Shown in pieces: positions 26,467-35,664 of a stretch of DNA of 64,000 nucleotides. Source of the stretch: Nitrospira sp. (GTDB lineage: Bacteria; Nitrospirota; Nitrospiria; Nitrospirales; Nitrospiraceae). Both the position numbers and the translations under genes were made by a program. The DNA lies in contig JACOEK010000001.1 in assembly GCA_024998595.1 (NCBI GenBank), positions 62,001 through 126,000 of the forward strand, read 5' to 3'. Position 1 is the first letter of the stretch, and each line of letters begins with the position of its first letter. Below the pieces are notes generated by a model. It did no database searches and was not told the DNA's origin. It saw nothing but the letters and a program-made list of their open reading frames with translations.

Positions 26467-28335
26467 TTGGATTACCAAGTCTCCGCAAGAAAATATCGGC
26501 CCGGGACGTTTGACGATGTCATCGGGCAGTCACACGTCGTGCAGACGTTGATGAATTCGATCGCCACCAAGCGGATCGCCCATGCCTTTCTCTTCTCCGG
26601 TACACGTGGGGTTGGAAAAACAACGGTCGCGCGGATCTTGGCGAAAGCCCTTAATTGCGAGCAGGGGCCGACGGGTACCCCGTGCAACACCTGTGCGAAC
26701 TGCCAGGAGATCACGCAGGGGACCTCGGTGGATGTGGTCGAAATCGACGGCGCGTCAAATACCAGCGTGGACGATGTGCGGGAGATTCGCGAGAACGTCA
26801 AGTTTACGCCGTTCCGGGGACAGTATCGTGTCTACATCATCGACGAAGTGCACATGCTCTCCAATTCGGCGTTTAATGCGCTGCTGAAAACTCTGGAAGA
26901 ACCTCCGTCCCATGTCGTGTTCATCTTCGCGACGACGGAAATTCATAAAATACCCGCGACGATTCTTTCCCGTTGTCAGCACTATAACTTTCGCCGGATT
27001 TCAAAGGCCGAGATTGTGCAGCGGTTGAGGCATGTGGCGGATCAGGATGGATTGACCATCGAAGACCGTAGCCTAATGGCCCTGGCACGTGCCAGTGAAG
27101 GCAGTATGCGTGACGGGCTGAGTCTGCTGGATCAAATTATCGCGTTCGGCGGCAAGGCGATTCGCCATCAGGATCTTGAAACCTTGCTCGGCGCGGTTCC
27201 GCACGAGCGGGTGCGGGCGATGGTCGAGGCCGTGATCGAGCAAGATAGCGCCAAGGCATTGCAGGTCATCGCCGGTCTGTTGGATCAAGGGCACGACCTA
27301 CGCGCCTACTGCGCCGACCTGGTGGAGTATGTGCGGAATATGTTGGTCGCTGCCGTGGTGCCCGCAGGCCCGGAGTTGCGGGGGCTGATCGAGGCGACCG
27401 ATGAAGATTTGACGCAGCTCGCTCGTGATGCGGAACGGTTCACGGTTGAGCACCTTCAAGAATTATTTCGAATGTGGGCGTCGGCGGAGGATCATTTGCG
27501 GGTAAGCGCGCATCCGCGGTTTGTTCTCGAAACGGTCGCCGTTCGGGCGACCCGTCTGCTGCGCGCACCTGAACTTTCGGCTGGACCGCCGGGGATGAGC
27601 GCGCAGCCGGGTCCCTCACCGGCCGATCGTGGAGCGGGCGCCCGCGTAGCGTCATCATCGGAGAAGGTGGTTCTGCCCAAATCGACGAAACGGGACACGC
27701 CGAAGCCTGGCCAGGACGAGGGGGCCAAGCCGGTTGTTCCGAGCGGCGCTGCTCCAGCGCCGTCTTCTGTGGCGCGTCCTCGTGAGGCGGTTATTCCGCA
27801 GTTTCAGGCTCCCGTTTCTCCTGCTCAGGCTCCGGTCATTGCGAAGGTTCCACTCGAGGCGGCTTCGCCACAATCCGAGACCCTGTCTCCGTCTGTTCTC
27901 TCCTCACCCGCGGCAGAGATCAATTGGGAGGAGTTTCAAGAGGCCGTTTCGGGGCAGCATCCCAATATTGCGCCCTTCCTGGAGATGGGTCGGGTGGTGA
28001 AGATCGAGGGCGGATTGGTCACGTTGGGATTTACCAAGCAGGCGACGGTGGCGCGGTCGATGCTGGAAAAGGAAGACAATCTTCAGGCCTTGGCGGCCTT
28101 GGGAGAACGTCTGTACGGAAGTGCGTTACGTGTTCGAATTATCGAAGTGGCGGAGCAGGATCCGGAGGCCGCCCCGACGATGAAGCAGCTACGAGTGGCA
28201 AAGGAACAGGAACAGCTCGTGATCCTGACGCAACGGGCGAAAGCGCATCCTCTCGTGAAACAAGCTCTGGAGATGTTCGGTGGAGAGTTGGCCGAAGTTC
28301 GCACGACGACTCCGCCGCAGGAGGTACAGGAATGA
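26467..28335 (+). CDS. dnaX: DNA polymerase III subunit gamma/tau
   Basis: 622 residues from a TTG at 26467, chosen because it makes the protein begin (M)DYQVSARKYRPGTFDDVIGQ, exactly where the family starts; the only upstream ATG lies inside the SRP RNA. Walker A GTRGVGKT (45-52), zinc Cys at 64, 73, 76 and 79, Walker B DEVH (126-129), and the SRC arginine-finger motif (ILSRCQHYNF). Residues about 375-480 are a Pro/Ala linker, and the C-terminal domain V (from INWEEFQEAV) should bind the alpha subunit. It loads the sliding clamp at forks. ATGA overlap with ybaB. No slippery A-run is seen for a gamma product. Confidence 0.93.
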   Translation: MDYQVSARKYRPGTFDDVIGQSHVVQTLMNSIATKRIAHAFLFSGTRGVGKTTVARILAKALNCEQGPTGTPCNTCANCQEITQGTSVDVVEIDGASNTSVDDVREIRENVKFTPFRGQYRVYIIDEVHMLSNSAFNALLKTLEEPPSHVVFIFATTEIHKIPATILSRCQHYNFRRISKAEIVQRLRHVADQDGLTIEDRSLMALARASEGSMRDGLSLLDQIIAFGGKAIRHQDLETLLGAVPHERVRAMVEAVIEQDSAKALQVIAGLLDQGHDLRAYCADLVEYVRNMLVAAVVPAGPELRGLIEATDEDLTQLARDAERFTVEHLQELFRMWASAEDHLRVSAHPRFVLETVAVRATRLLRAPELSAGPPGMSAQPGPSPADRGAGARVASSSEKVVLPKSTKRDTPKPGQDEGAKPVVPSGAAPAPSSVARPREAVIPQFQAPVSPAQAPVIAKVPLEAASPQSETLSPSVLSSPAAEINWEEFQEAVSGQHPNIAPFLEMGRVVKIEGGLVTLGFTKQATVARSMLEKEDNLQALAALGERLYGSALRVRIIEVAEQDPEAAPTMKQLRVAKEQEQLVILTQRAKAHPLVKQALEMFGGELAEVRTTTPPQEVQE

Positions 28336-28655
28336 AAAGTCCATTCGGGAATATGTCCAACATTTTGAAGCAAGCGCAGGCCATGCAGGAACAAATGGCC
28401 AAAGTCCAAGAGCAGGCCGCGACCAAAACGGTGTCTGGTACGGCGGGTGGCGGCATTGTGACCGTGACGGTGAATGGCGCGATGGATCTGCTGAGCGTGA
28501 AGATCGATCCGGAAGTGGTGAAGGCCGGTGATGTCGACATGTTGCAGGATCTTGTCGTGGCGGCCGGCAACGATGCCTTGAAGAAATCACGCGAAATGAT
28601 GGCTGAGGAAATGAAAGCCGTGACGGGCGGCATGAAGATCCCCGGCCTGTTCTGA
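28332..28655 (+). CDS. ybaB: YbaB/EbfC nucleoid-associated protein
   Basis: 107 residues from the ATG at 28332, which overlaps the dnaX stop (ATGA) and has AGGAGG upstream; a longer in-frame reading is a dnaX shadow. Starts MKSPFGNMSNILKQAQAMQEQM, then GGGIVTVTVNGAMDLLSVKIDPE, the YbaB core, ending in GMKIPGLF, the family's C-terminal signature. It is a dimeric DNA-binding protein, normally encoded between dnaX and recR as here. Confidence 0.95.
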   Translation: MKSPFGNMSNILKQAQAMQEQMAKVQEQAATKTVSGTAGGGIVTVTVNGAMDLLSVKIDPEVVKAGDVDMLQDLVVAAGNDALKKSREMMAEEMKAVTGGMKIPGLF

Positions 28656-28735
28656 TGTGACCGGCGTCTACCCCTTGTATCGATAGCAGGAGATTTCGGG
28701 GCGCCGGTGCTGTGCTCTGAATATGAAGATGCAAC

Positions 28736-29338
28736 ATGAGTATTGATCAACAGGGACTGCTGGCAAAGTTGGTGCGCGAGCTGGTGCGTTTGCCAGGGAT
28801 CGGCCAGAAAAGCGCGCAGCGGCTGGCCTTTCATCTTCTCAAAGCGGAACGGGAGGATGCGCTGCGGCTGGCCGAAGCGATTCAGGCTGTGAAAGATGGG
28901 CTCTCGTTTTGCCGCCAATGTCGCAACATCGCGGAGGGCGAGCTCTGTGAGTTCTGTCGGGATCCGAAGCGGGACCGCAGCAAGATTCTCGTGGTGGAGG
29001 AGCCGAGCACGTTGTACGCGATCGAGCGTGCCGGTGGGTACCGAGGTCTGTACCACGTCTTGCTGGGGGTCTTATCGCCGCTGGACGGCGTGGGCCCGTC
29101 GGATATTCGTGCGGAGGAGTTGCTTGAGCGGGTCAAAGCCGGAGGGGTGGAGGAAGTCATCGTGGCCACCAATCCCACCATTGAAGGCGAGGCGACGGCG
29201 ATCTACCTGACTCGACTCTTGAAGCCTCACCATGTCCGCGTCACTCGGATCGCCTATGGAATTCCCGTCGGAATGGATATCGAATATGCTGACGAGGTGA
29301 CGCTGGTGAAGTCGATCGAAGGCCGAAGGGATCTATGA
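28736..29338 (+). CDS. recR: Recombination mediator protein RecR
   Basis: 200 residues, standard length. Helix-hairpin-helix at about 11-35 (LVRLPGIGQKSAQRLAFHLL), C4 zinc finger (C59, C62, C71, C74), then the Toprim domain with ILVVEEPSTLYAIERAGGYRG and EVIVATNPTIEGEATAIYL, and the C-terminal Walker-like RIAYGIPVGMDIEYAD. With RecF/RecO it loads RecA on gapped DNA. Third gene of dnaX-ybaB-recR, 80 bp after ybaB. Confidence 0.97.
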   Translation: MSIDQQGLLAKLVRELVRLPGIGQKSAQRLAFHLLKAEREDALRLAEAIQAVKDGLSFCRQCRNIAEGELCEFCRDPKRDRSKILVVEEPSTLYAIERAGGYRGLYHVLLGVLSPLDGVGPSDIRAEELLERVKAGGVEEVIVATNPTIEGEATAIYLTRLLKPHHVRVTRIAYGIPVGMDIEYADEVTLVKSIEGRRDL

Positions 29339-29501
29339 TTTGAGCGGCCTGGTGCCGACAGAAGCCTCAGGCCATGGTCAATGCCCCTGGTCTCGCACCC
29401 ACCTAGGATGAACCGATTGACCCCTCCGATTTCCGGCTGCTATAGTCGAAATTCGTTGGACCGTCTGGCGGCGATACCGGCATAGTGAGACCGAGTATTC
29501 G

Positions 29502-29909
29502 ATGAAGACTTCGGCGAAGAAATCCACCACCACTCGGAAGAAGCCTGCAAAGGCGAACGGGGTCAAGTACCCGGATATTCTGAAAGACCTGGAGGGCCAA
29601 CGTGCGGCCATCCTGGCCGAAGCCGGAGTGGTGCTGACCACTCCTACCGGTTTGGAAGTGTTTCCGGACGTGAGCGACCAGGCGTCCGCAGAGGCCGACC
29701 AGCATTTCTCGTTTCGCATCCGCGAACGGGAGCGAAAACTCCTCAAGAAAATCGATGAAGCATTGGGGCGACTCGCGACGCAGACCTATGGTATTTGCGA
29801 AGGCTGCCGAGGGGATATTCCGTATAAGCGGCTGAAGGCCCGTCCCGTTACGACACTATGCATCGAGTGCAAGACCAGTCAGGAAGAAGCTGAGAAGTCC
29901 CCCCGCTGA
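29502..29909 (+). CDS. DksA/TraR-family zinc-finger protein
   Basis: 135 residues. N-terminal basic, Lys-rich tail (KTSAKKSTTTRKKPAKANG), a coiled-coil region (about 28-95, FRIRERERKLLKKIDEALGRL) and a C4 zinc finger with C99, C102, C120 and C123 (YGICEGCRGDIP ... TLCIECK). Full DksA has an acidic DxxDxA tip that reaches the RNA polymerase secondary channel; here the coiled-coil tip reads DVSDQASAEAD, so activity with ppGpp is plausible but not certain. It is separated from recR by about 160 bp. Confidence 0.85.
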   Translation: MKTSAKKSTTTRKKPAKANGVKYPDILKDLEGQRAAILAEAGVVLTTPTGLEVFPDVSDQASAEADQHFSFRIRERERKLLKKIDEALGRLATQTYGICEGCRGDIPYKRLKARPVTTLCIECKTSQEEAEKSPR

Positions 29910-29959
29910 TTCGCTCCCGTCCCTCCACATCTCTTTTATTGCCCGTCGACACCCTCTAG

Positions 29960-31105
29960 CTACTGGTGTTTGAGGGCTTTGACGCGCGATTGCGCCAGGG
30001 CTGAGCGATCGGCCTCCTCGGGGATCCCTTCGGTAAGTGCCAGATACGTTTCATATTCCGTAATGGCGCGTTTAGGATTGGCGTCCGCAATGGCTTCTGC
30101 CAGGTTAAAACGAGCGATCGCATAATTCGGGCGCATCAGAATCGCTTTTTCGAATGAGGCGAGCGCATTCTGCTTCTCGCCTAACTTGCCGTATACATAC
30201 CCGAGATTGTTCACCACCTCCGGGGAGTTTGGTCGTTGGGCCAGCGACGCGAGCAGTTCGCGCTTGGCCTTTTCCAGATCGCCGGCCGATTCCCAGGAGA
30301 CGCCGAGGCGATGATGGAGTTCCGCTTGCCAGAGCTGACTGGTGAACCCTGACGCGCTTGCCTTCTGGTAGGCGTCGAGCGCGATGGTTTGATTTTTTGT
30401 TCCGCAGTAGGCGAGCTGGGCGGTTTGGCCTCGGGCGAACTGTTGAAGCGACGCAAAGGGTTCCTTATCTTCCGCTCCCTGTGTGTCGAGATGTTGGCCA
30501 CCGGTCTGCTGCCCCGTATCCCGAAGACGATCGAGAAACTCTTTGCGGTAGGGCGAGAACAGTTTGACGTAGGGGTCGATGGAAAAGGATGCAGCCAGGA
30601 GACGAGGCGCCTTTCGGTCGCCCAGCACGAGGTACCGCGTCGTGGTTTTTTCATCCCCCGTGTCGTACATGGTGCTGGATGCCATATTTTGACGATCGGC
30701 CAGTTGCGCGACGGTCAGATAGAATTCCAGACTGGGTTTCAGCTGAGAGAGTGTGTACCGAAGCGTTTTGTAGGGTGCCAAGTCGAGCCCGGAGCGAAAG
30801 ACGAACAGCGTCCCGACCAATGTTCCGTCTTCATCGAAGAAGTACGACTCTTCCCCCTTGGAAACGCTCTGTTCGGCCAGGAAACGGAGTTCTTGCCCGC
30901 TCCCCCAGGCCTGGGTGTGTGGCACGACGCCGGGATGTTGCTCCAGGAATACCTTGCGGGTATCACAGAGTTTCGTGGATCTGAGAAGGTCGAGGTCACT
31001 TTCAGAGGGGGGAAGCGGTGCACGCTGTGGCGGCGGGGTTTCACACCCTGTCAGCAGGACGCAGACGGTGAAGAGTGCAGGCAGCAGTGAGTGCCGACGA
31101 TGCAT
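29960..31105 (-). CDS. TPR-repeat lipoprotein
   Basis: 381 residues. Lipobox LTGC (Cys about 21). Residues 30-230 make a domain of unknown family (TKLCDTRKVFLEQHPGVVPHTQAWG and following). Residues 235-365 are TPR units (TSQLWQAELHHRLGVSWESAGDLEKAKRELL, PEVVNNLGYVYGKLGEKQNAL, YAIARFNLAEAIADANPKRAI). It would be lipid-anchored and hold a protein-protein interaction solenoid. It is convergent with the DksA-like gene, 50 bp apart. Confidence 0.8.
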   Translation of the reverse strand: MHRRHSLLPALFTVCVLLTGCETPPPQRAPLPPSESDLDLLRSTKLCDTRKVFLEQHPGVVPHTQAWGSGQELRFLAEQSVSKGEESYFFDEDGTLVGTLFVFRSGLDLAPYKTLRYTLSQLKPSLEFYLTVAQLADRQNMASSTMYDTGDEKTTTRYLVLGDRKAPRLLAASFSIDPYVKLFSPYRKEFLDRLRDTGQQTGGQHLDTQGAEDKEPFASLQQFARGQTAQLAYCGTKNQTIALDAYQKASASGFTSQLWQAELHHRLGVSWESAGDLEKAKRELLASLAQRPNSPEVVNNLGYVYGKLGEKQNALASFEKAILMRPNYAIARFNLAEAIADANPKRAITEYETYLALTEGIPEEADRSALAQSRVKALKHQ

Positions 31106-31257
31106 GGCCGGATTCGATGCCTCAGGTCAATGCCATACTGGATCGAGGGGCAGAGCATACCTGAACGGCTTTAGAGATGCGACTTGCAGGGGAAGCAATG
31201 AATACTTATCCTCGCCGCCGAGCAAGAAAGATCCCGGTCGGCGAGGTGTCGAGCAGG

Positions 31258-31587
31258 TTACCGGCGTTGCGAGTCGATCATCGAATCTTCGGCCGTGTAG
31301 CCGAAGAGGTACGGCGCATGTCTCGCAATGGCATAGAGTGGCCGGTTCACGGTGTAATCGACAAGGTGACCGACCGGGTGGAGCACAAAGCCTAGCCATC
31401 GGTAAGGATTGTCGTTCGCCTGTGAGGCGGCCATGGGATCGGAATAGACCAGCGAAGTGCTGTCCATTGCGCTATAGATGCTGAGCGGCGCGTTGTAGTT
31501 CTGATCCTGTGTCGCCACCTGATTGGTGGTAGAGCAACCCGTCGTCAGAAGCAGTCCCAAGATGATTGTGGCCAAAGTCCCGCGCAT
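31258..31587 (-). CDS. Small hypothetical lipoprotein
   Basis: 109 residues. Lipobox TTGC (Cys 18) after a hydrophobic segment. The mature part includes NPYRWLGFVLHPVGHLVDYTVNRPLYAIARHAPYLFGYTAEDS, rich in aromatic residues and His; it resembles small envelope lipoproteins of unknown function. It is upstream of, and in the same orientation as, the TPR lipoprotein, 152 bp apart, so co-transcription is possible. Confidence 0.7.
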   Translation of the reverse strand: MRGTLATIILGLLLTTGCSTTNQVATQDQNYNAPLSIYSAMDSTSLVYSDPMAASQANDNPYRWLGFVLHPVGHLVDYTVNRPLYAIARHAPYLFGYTAEDSMIDSQRR

Positions 31588-32150
31588 ACCGTGCCTCTCT
31601 TTCTTCTATCGGAACATTCGAAGAGACGAAGTCTGTTCCTTGTGAGAAAAGTCTAGCGCAGGGTGTTGATTCTGTCCAGTCAGCTGGCCGCCTGGGCCGT
31701 CCTTCAAGGAAGGCGAGACAATTGGCGTGTTGCCCCAGGTGTGCGGGTGAGGAACTATCGAAGGGCGGATTGTGGGTGGTACAGCTGTCGACCCGTGGTC
31801 TCTTCCGTAGGAAGGTGGGAACATAGATTTCTCAGTCGTTGTTGCGGCAATGTTTCCAGCAAATATTAGCAATTTCAGGAACTTTGGAGTTCGCCGTGGC
31901 TATAGTCTGAACATACTTTTTGAGGTCGAGATAATTTTTGAACAAAAATGACCACAGGTGAGGCAGGTGCTGGGTGGCTTCGGCATTCAATTGCTCAGTA
32001 ACTCGAACAAACGGGATGCAACCTCTACCCCGTCGCCTCACCAGTTCGCTAAAGCAACCTGTTACTCTTTCCTCGGGACATTCCGAGTCGCCTGGTGAAA
32101 TCCACCATGCTAGGTTGAGAATGGTTCAAGCACGTGAGAAAGGAAACATC
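31588..32150 (+). other. Variable intergenic region, locally AT-rich
   Basis: 560 bp without a convincing gene. From about 31830 to 31960 the base composition is visibly lower in GC than the neighbours. A 69-codon open frame on the minus strand (31832-32041) has no ribosome binding site and no family features. The first of two 16-bp direct repeats is at 31942-31957. Confidence 0.45.
31942..31957 (+). repeat. 16-bp direct repeat, left copy
   Basis: ACAAAAATGACCACAG, identical to 33067-33082. The two copies flank 1.1 kb containing one hypothetical gene. Sequences of this kind occur at ends of IS21-type elements, but no transposase is present here. Confidence 0.7.
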
Positions 32151-32687
32151 ATGGGCACAGCAATTCTTGTGGTTGTAGGTTTGTCACTGCTCACCACCCT
32201 ACCGAAGTGGTCTGCCTCAAGCCGATGGGTTAGCTATCTGCCTGGCGGGATGGGCTTGGTGTTGCTGTTTCTGACATGGACAGGAGATGGGCTGGCTCAA
32301 TCGGGGAAGACAGGCACCTTTGATGAGCGGGATACCCGTGTGTTTAAGGCCGTTGCATGCACCAAGGACAAGAAGCCGGTCGAAGCCCTGTACTATATCG
32401 CCGCGAGTCGATCAGATTTGTCGGAAGGAAAGCCGTCTCCATCCTCGCAATTGATGAAAGATGAGGTGGGGAACAATTGGCAGGAAATCTCTTCGCAGCT
32501 GACCATGGAGCAGGTGATTGAAGAACGGTATGCCGACACCTATCACACCCTCCTGACTAAAATGATTCCCCTTCTGCAACAGGCGGTCCAAGATAAGAGT
32601 GGCGTAGCCATTGCTGTGACAGAGGTGAACAGTAGGCCAATGGATCAGGGGAAGGACCAGGACGTACCGGTTTGCAGTGTGCAGTAG
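32151..32687 (+). CDS. Hypothetical exported or membrane-anchored protein
   Basis: 178 residues from the ATG at 32151, preferred because AAAGGAAA lies 5-10 nt upstream. Two hydrophobic stretches occur in the first 50 residues (GTAILVVVGLSLLTTL; GGMGLVLLFLTWTGDGLAQ), the second ending in a plausible signal peptidase site. The mature part (FDERDTRVFKAVACTKDKKPVEALYYIAASRSD) is soluble, has two Cys and no recognised family. It stands alone between two copies of a 16-bp direct repeat, in a region that looks recently rearranged. Confidence 0.65.
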   Translation: MGTAILVVVGLSLLTTLPKWSASSRWVSYLPGGMGLVLLFLTWTGDGLAQSGKTGTFDERDTRVFKAVACTKDKKPVEALYYIAASRSDLSEGKPSPSSQLMKDEVGNNWQEISSQLTMEQVIEERYADTYHTLLTKMIPLLQQAVQDKSGVAIAVTEVNSRPMDQGKDQDVPVCSVQ

Positions 32688-33127
32688 TTATGAAGAGACA
32701 TGGCGGATCACCTGAAGCGGGGTGAGGTGGTCACCGAGAGGAGCATTTTTGCCGTGAAAGCTAGATGGAGCCAACTCCTGGTGACTGTAGATCTGGCTTA
32801 GGGCGCGGGATGTAAATAGACGTAACACCGTTCTTAATCACTCCCCTCCAATATCACTCTCTGTTTTCCGGTGCTTTGATCCATCCCAGAACGCGCGGAA
32901 TATCTTCAAAACGTCTTTTTGCGCACAGAGCAAACCAAACCGCTTTTTGTCTACAAGGTTCAAAGGCTCCTCTGAAGCAATTTCCCGAGGATGACGCTAT
33001 GCGCATCATTACCCGGAAAGCCTGCGAGATGGAGTGGAGATTTTGGACCGACGGTCACAACGTGACACAAAAATGACCACAGTGTTGAGGGGTCGGAAAG
33101 GGCTGTCTAGGAAATAGTTGGAAAGGA
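32688..33127 (+). other. Intergenic region, possible element remnant
   Basis: 440 bp. A 66-codon frame (32876-33076) ends at the second direct repeat but shows no family features. Close to the repeat, the GGTCA at about 33053 and TGACC at 33074 form an inverted pair of the kind found at transposon ends. I see no intact gene. Confidence 0.4.
33067..33082 (+). repeat. 16-bp direct repeat, right copy
   Basis: Second copy of ACAAAAATGACCACAG, 1125 bp from the first, 45 bp before the 3' end of tRNA-Val. Confidence 0.7.
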
Positions 33128-33202
33128 TGGTGGGCGATACAGGTATCGAACCTGTGGCCTCTTCCGTGTGAAGGAAGCGCTCTCCCCCTGAGCTAATCGC
33201 CC
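33128..33202 (-). tRNA. tRNA-Val (anticodon CAC)
   Basis: 75 nt with encoded CCA. Acceptor GGGCGAT / ATCGCCC, D-arm TAGCTCAGGGGGAGAGC, anticodon arm CTTCC-TTCACAC-GGAAG giving CAC, T-arm CAGGTTCGATACCTG. Reads GUG codons. Confidence 0.95.
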
Positions 33203-33213
33203 GCGCCGGTGGG

Positions 33214-33243
33214 AGTCTACCACGGTCCGGCAAAAGGGAGCAA
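33214..33243 (-). promoter_or_regulatory. Putative promoter of tRNA-Val
   Basis: On the minus strand TTGCTC (33238-33243), an 18-bp spacer and TAGACT (33214-33219), with TGG before the -10 (extended). It lies 11 bp before the mature tRNA 5' end, which is close but possible. Confidence 0.4.
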
Positions 33244-33412
33244 CAAACCAGATGACCGTCCTATGACCGAATGCAGGTCTGGATAGAGGACAAATCTCCA
33301 TTGCGCGGTGGCGAAGGGGGCGTGCGGTCGAATCAGCCCTCGGTTTCTTGACATCGAGAAAAGGCGATTCTTACAATGGGCCTCCTTCCATCTTTTCAAA
33401 GGTTTCCCATTC

Positions 33413-34729
33413 ATGCGTGAAGATATCGTCATCATCGGGGGTGGTCTGGCCGGCACAGAAGCGGCCTGGCAGGCGGCCAATCGTGGGGCCAAAGTGACGC
33501 TTTATGAGATGCGTCCGAAAGAGACGACGAAGGCGCACAAAACAGGTGATCTGGCAGAACTCGTCTGTTCCAACTCCTTGGGGTCGATGGACCCGCTCAA
33601 TGCGCCCGGCATTCTCAAAGGGGAGATGCGACGTCTGAACTCTCTCGTGATTCGCGCTGCCGAGGAAGCACGGGTGCCGGCTGGCTCGGCATTGGCGGTC
33701 GATCGCGAGGTCTTCGCGCGCGCCATCACGCAGGCGTTGGAAGGGCATCCGAACATTCGGATCACTCGCGAAGAGGTAACGGAGATCCCAGCGGATACTG
33801 TGACGATCATCGCCACCGGCCCGCTAACCTCGGAGAAATTGTCGAAGGCGATCAGCGAATTGACGCATGAACGGCACCTCTATTTCTTCGATGCGATCTC
33901 CCCCATTATCGACGCCGACTCGATCAACATGGACATTGTGTACCGCGCATCTCGGTATGGGAAGGGCGGCGCGGACTACCTGAACTGCCCGATGGACGAA
34001 GCGGCCTACAATGCGTTGTACGACGCGATGATGGCGGCGGAAAAAGTTCAACCGAAAGAGTTCGAGAAAGTTGCGTACTTTGAGAGCTGTATTCCAATCG
34101 AGGTGATGGCGGAGCGTGGCCGACAGACCATGCAGTTCGGGCCGCTCAAACCAGTCGGCCTGGAAGACCCGAAAACCGGCAAGCGCCCCTATGCGGTTGT
34201 GCAATTGCGGACCGAGAATGTACATGGTACTTGCTATAACATGGTGGGATTCCAGACCAAGCTGACCTATCCCGAACAGCGGCGTGTATTTCGAATGATT
34301 CCGGGGCTGGAACAGGCCGAGTTTCTGCGACTCGGCAGCTTGCATCGCAACACCTTCATCAATTCGCCGCAACTGCTGCGCGATACGCTCCAACTGAAGA
34401 CTCGCGGTACCGTGTTTTTCGCCGGACAATTGGTTGGTGTCGAGGGTTACACCGAGTCTGCTGCGATGGGCGGAATCGCCGGCATCAATGCGGCGCGAGG
34501 TCTGGCGAATCAACCGCTCGTCACTCCGCCGCCGAATAGCGCGCACGGATGCTTGATGGCGCATATCACCAAGAGCGACCCGGCGCATTTTCAACCGATG
34601 AATACCAATTTCGGATTGTTCCCGCCGGTTACCGTCAAGACGCGCGATAAGGATCAGAAGCGGCGTCTCATCCAGCAACGAGCGGTTGAGGATTTTGACG
34701 CATGGATCGCGCAATCCGGGCTTTCCTAG
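33413..34729 (+). CDS. trmFO: tRNA (uracil-5-)-methyltransferase TrmFO, folate-dependent
   Basis: 438 residues from the ATG at 33413, since the FAD-binding start (M)[24 protein letters not shown] immediately follows it; the longer frame has no ribosome binding site. Further landmarks: [26 protein letters not shown] and the C-terminal [22 protein letters not shown] that closes the FAD site. It makes 5-methyluridine at T54 of tRNA using methylenetetrahydrofolate and NAD(P)H. It overlaps xerC by 28 bp and starts the trmFO-xerC-hslV-hslU-argB run. Confidence 0.96.
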   Translation: MREDIVIIGGGLAGTEAAWQAANRGAKVTLYEMRPKETTKAHKTGDLAELVCSNSLGSMDPLNAPGILKGEMRRLNSLVIRAAEEARVPAGSALAVDREVFARAITQALEGHPNIRITREEVTEIPADTVTIIATGPLTSEKLSKAISELTHERHLYFFDAISPIIDADSINMDIVYRASRYGKGGADYLNCPMDEAAYNALYDAMMAAEKVQPKEFEKVAYFESCIPIEVMAERGRQTMQFGPLKPVGLEDPKTGKRPYAVVQLRTENVHGTCYNMVGFQTKLTYPEQRRVFRMIPGLEQAEFLRLGSLHRNTFINSPQLLRDTLQLKTRGTVFFAGQLVGVEGYTESAAMGGIAGINAARGLANQPLVTPPPNSAHGCLMAHITKSDPAHFQPMNTNFGLFPPVTVKTRDKDQKRRLIQQRAVEDFDAWIAQSGLS

Positions 34730-35664
34730 ACGTTCTGGCTGTTCAGGAAGGCGCCTCTCCGCAAACGATCCGCGCCTATACGTCAGACCTGGCCCAGTTC
34801 CACGCGTTTGCCCTGGCCGCGCTGAAGCCTCGCGGAGCGATGACGGTCGAGTCGATAGAAGCGGGCCTGATTCGGGAATTTCTCGCTGCGCGTGATCGTG
34901 AAGGAGACAAGAACACGTCTCTGGCGAGAAAGCTCGCCTGCCTGCGCAGTTTCTTTCGATATCTGATTCGTGTCGGGCGGTTGGCAGTAAATCCGGCGGA
35001 AGATGTGCGGGCGCCGAAACTTCCCAAGCATCTTCCTCATGTCCTCACGAAGGACGATGCCGGGGCGTTGATGGAATTTCCGCGTGGAGAAGGATACGAG
35101 GGTTTGCGCGATCGCGCCATTCTTGAGACGTTATATTCGACGGGCGCGCGTGTCAGTGAATTGGTCGGCATGAATCGTGAGGATATCAGCCGCAGCGAGG
35201 GTGTCGTACGTGTACGCGGCAAGGGAGAGAAAGAGCGAGTGATTCCGTTGAGCCCACTCGCCCTTGAGGCCATCGATACGTATCATGCTCAGGCTTCTGT
35301 CGCGGCCGTCTCGAAATCCTCCGCTCAGGGTTCACAGGATATCGGGGCCGTCTTTCGCAATCGTCGCGGTGGGCGATTGACGACCAGAACGATTGCCCGC
35401 ATCGTCGCCAAATATTCAGGACAGCTGAGCGGCGGATCGATCCACCCCCACACGCTGCGGCATTCTTTTGCCACGCACCTGTTGGATGAAGGCGCCGACC
35501 TGCGTGCCATTCAAGAGATGCTGGGGCATGTGTCGCTCAGTACGACGCAAAAATACACTCATCTTGCGACAGACCAGCTACTCGCGTTATACGATCGCAC
35601 CCATCCCCGTGCCGTCACTGCGGCGGAGGCGGTGAAGGGCGACAAGCAGAAGGGCTCGCGATGA
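34702..35664 (+). CDS. xerC: Tyrosine recombinase XerC
   Basis: 320 residues. N-terminal core-binding SAM-like domain (1-105) and catalytic domain with R150 (STGARVSEL), K174, H250-x-x-R253 ([12 protein letters not shown]), H276 (LGHVSLS) and nucleophile Y285 (TQKYTH). With XerD it resolves chromosome dimers at dif. An insertion of about 15 residues ([16 protein letters not shown]) sits between the strands after K174. The last four bases overlap the hslV start (ATGA). Placement next to trmFO and hslVU, not near an integration site, supports housekeeping XerC rather than a phage integrase. Confidence 0.93.
   Translation: MDRAIRAFLDVLAVQEGASPQTIRAYTSDLAQFHAFALAALKPRGAMTVESIEAGLIREFLAARDREGDKNTSLARKLACLRSFFRYLIRVGRLAVNPAEDVRAPKLPKHLPHVLTKDDAGALMEFPRGEGYEGLRDRAILETLYSTGARVSELVGMNREDISRSEGVVRVRGKGEKERVIPLSPLALEAIDTYHAQASVAAVSKSSAQGSQDIGAVFRNRRGGRLTTRTIARIVAKYSGQLSGGSIHPHTLRHSFATHLLDEGADLRAIQEMLGHVSLSTTQKYTHLATDQLLALYDRTHPRAVTAAEAVKGDKQKGSR

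Noticed and set aside
26467-28335. Programmed frameshift in dnaX to make gamma
   Set aside because: No A6/A7 slippery run or strong downstream stem is visible in the linker region, and none of the frames shows a suitable early stop after one.
31832-32041. 69-codon frame on the minus strand as a gene
   Set aside because: No ribosome binding site and no similarity I can recognise; it overlaps the direct repeat and may be element debris.
33824-34714. Minus-strand frame opposite trmFO
   Set aside because: Antisense shadow with no ribosome binding site or domain.
34702-35664. Phage or island integrase
   Set aside because: Context is trmFO and hslVU with overlaps, no adjacent tRNA or phage genes; housekeeping XerC fits better.
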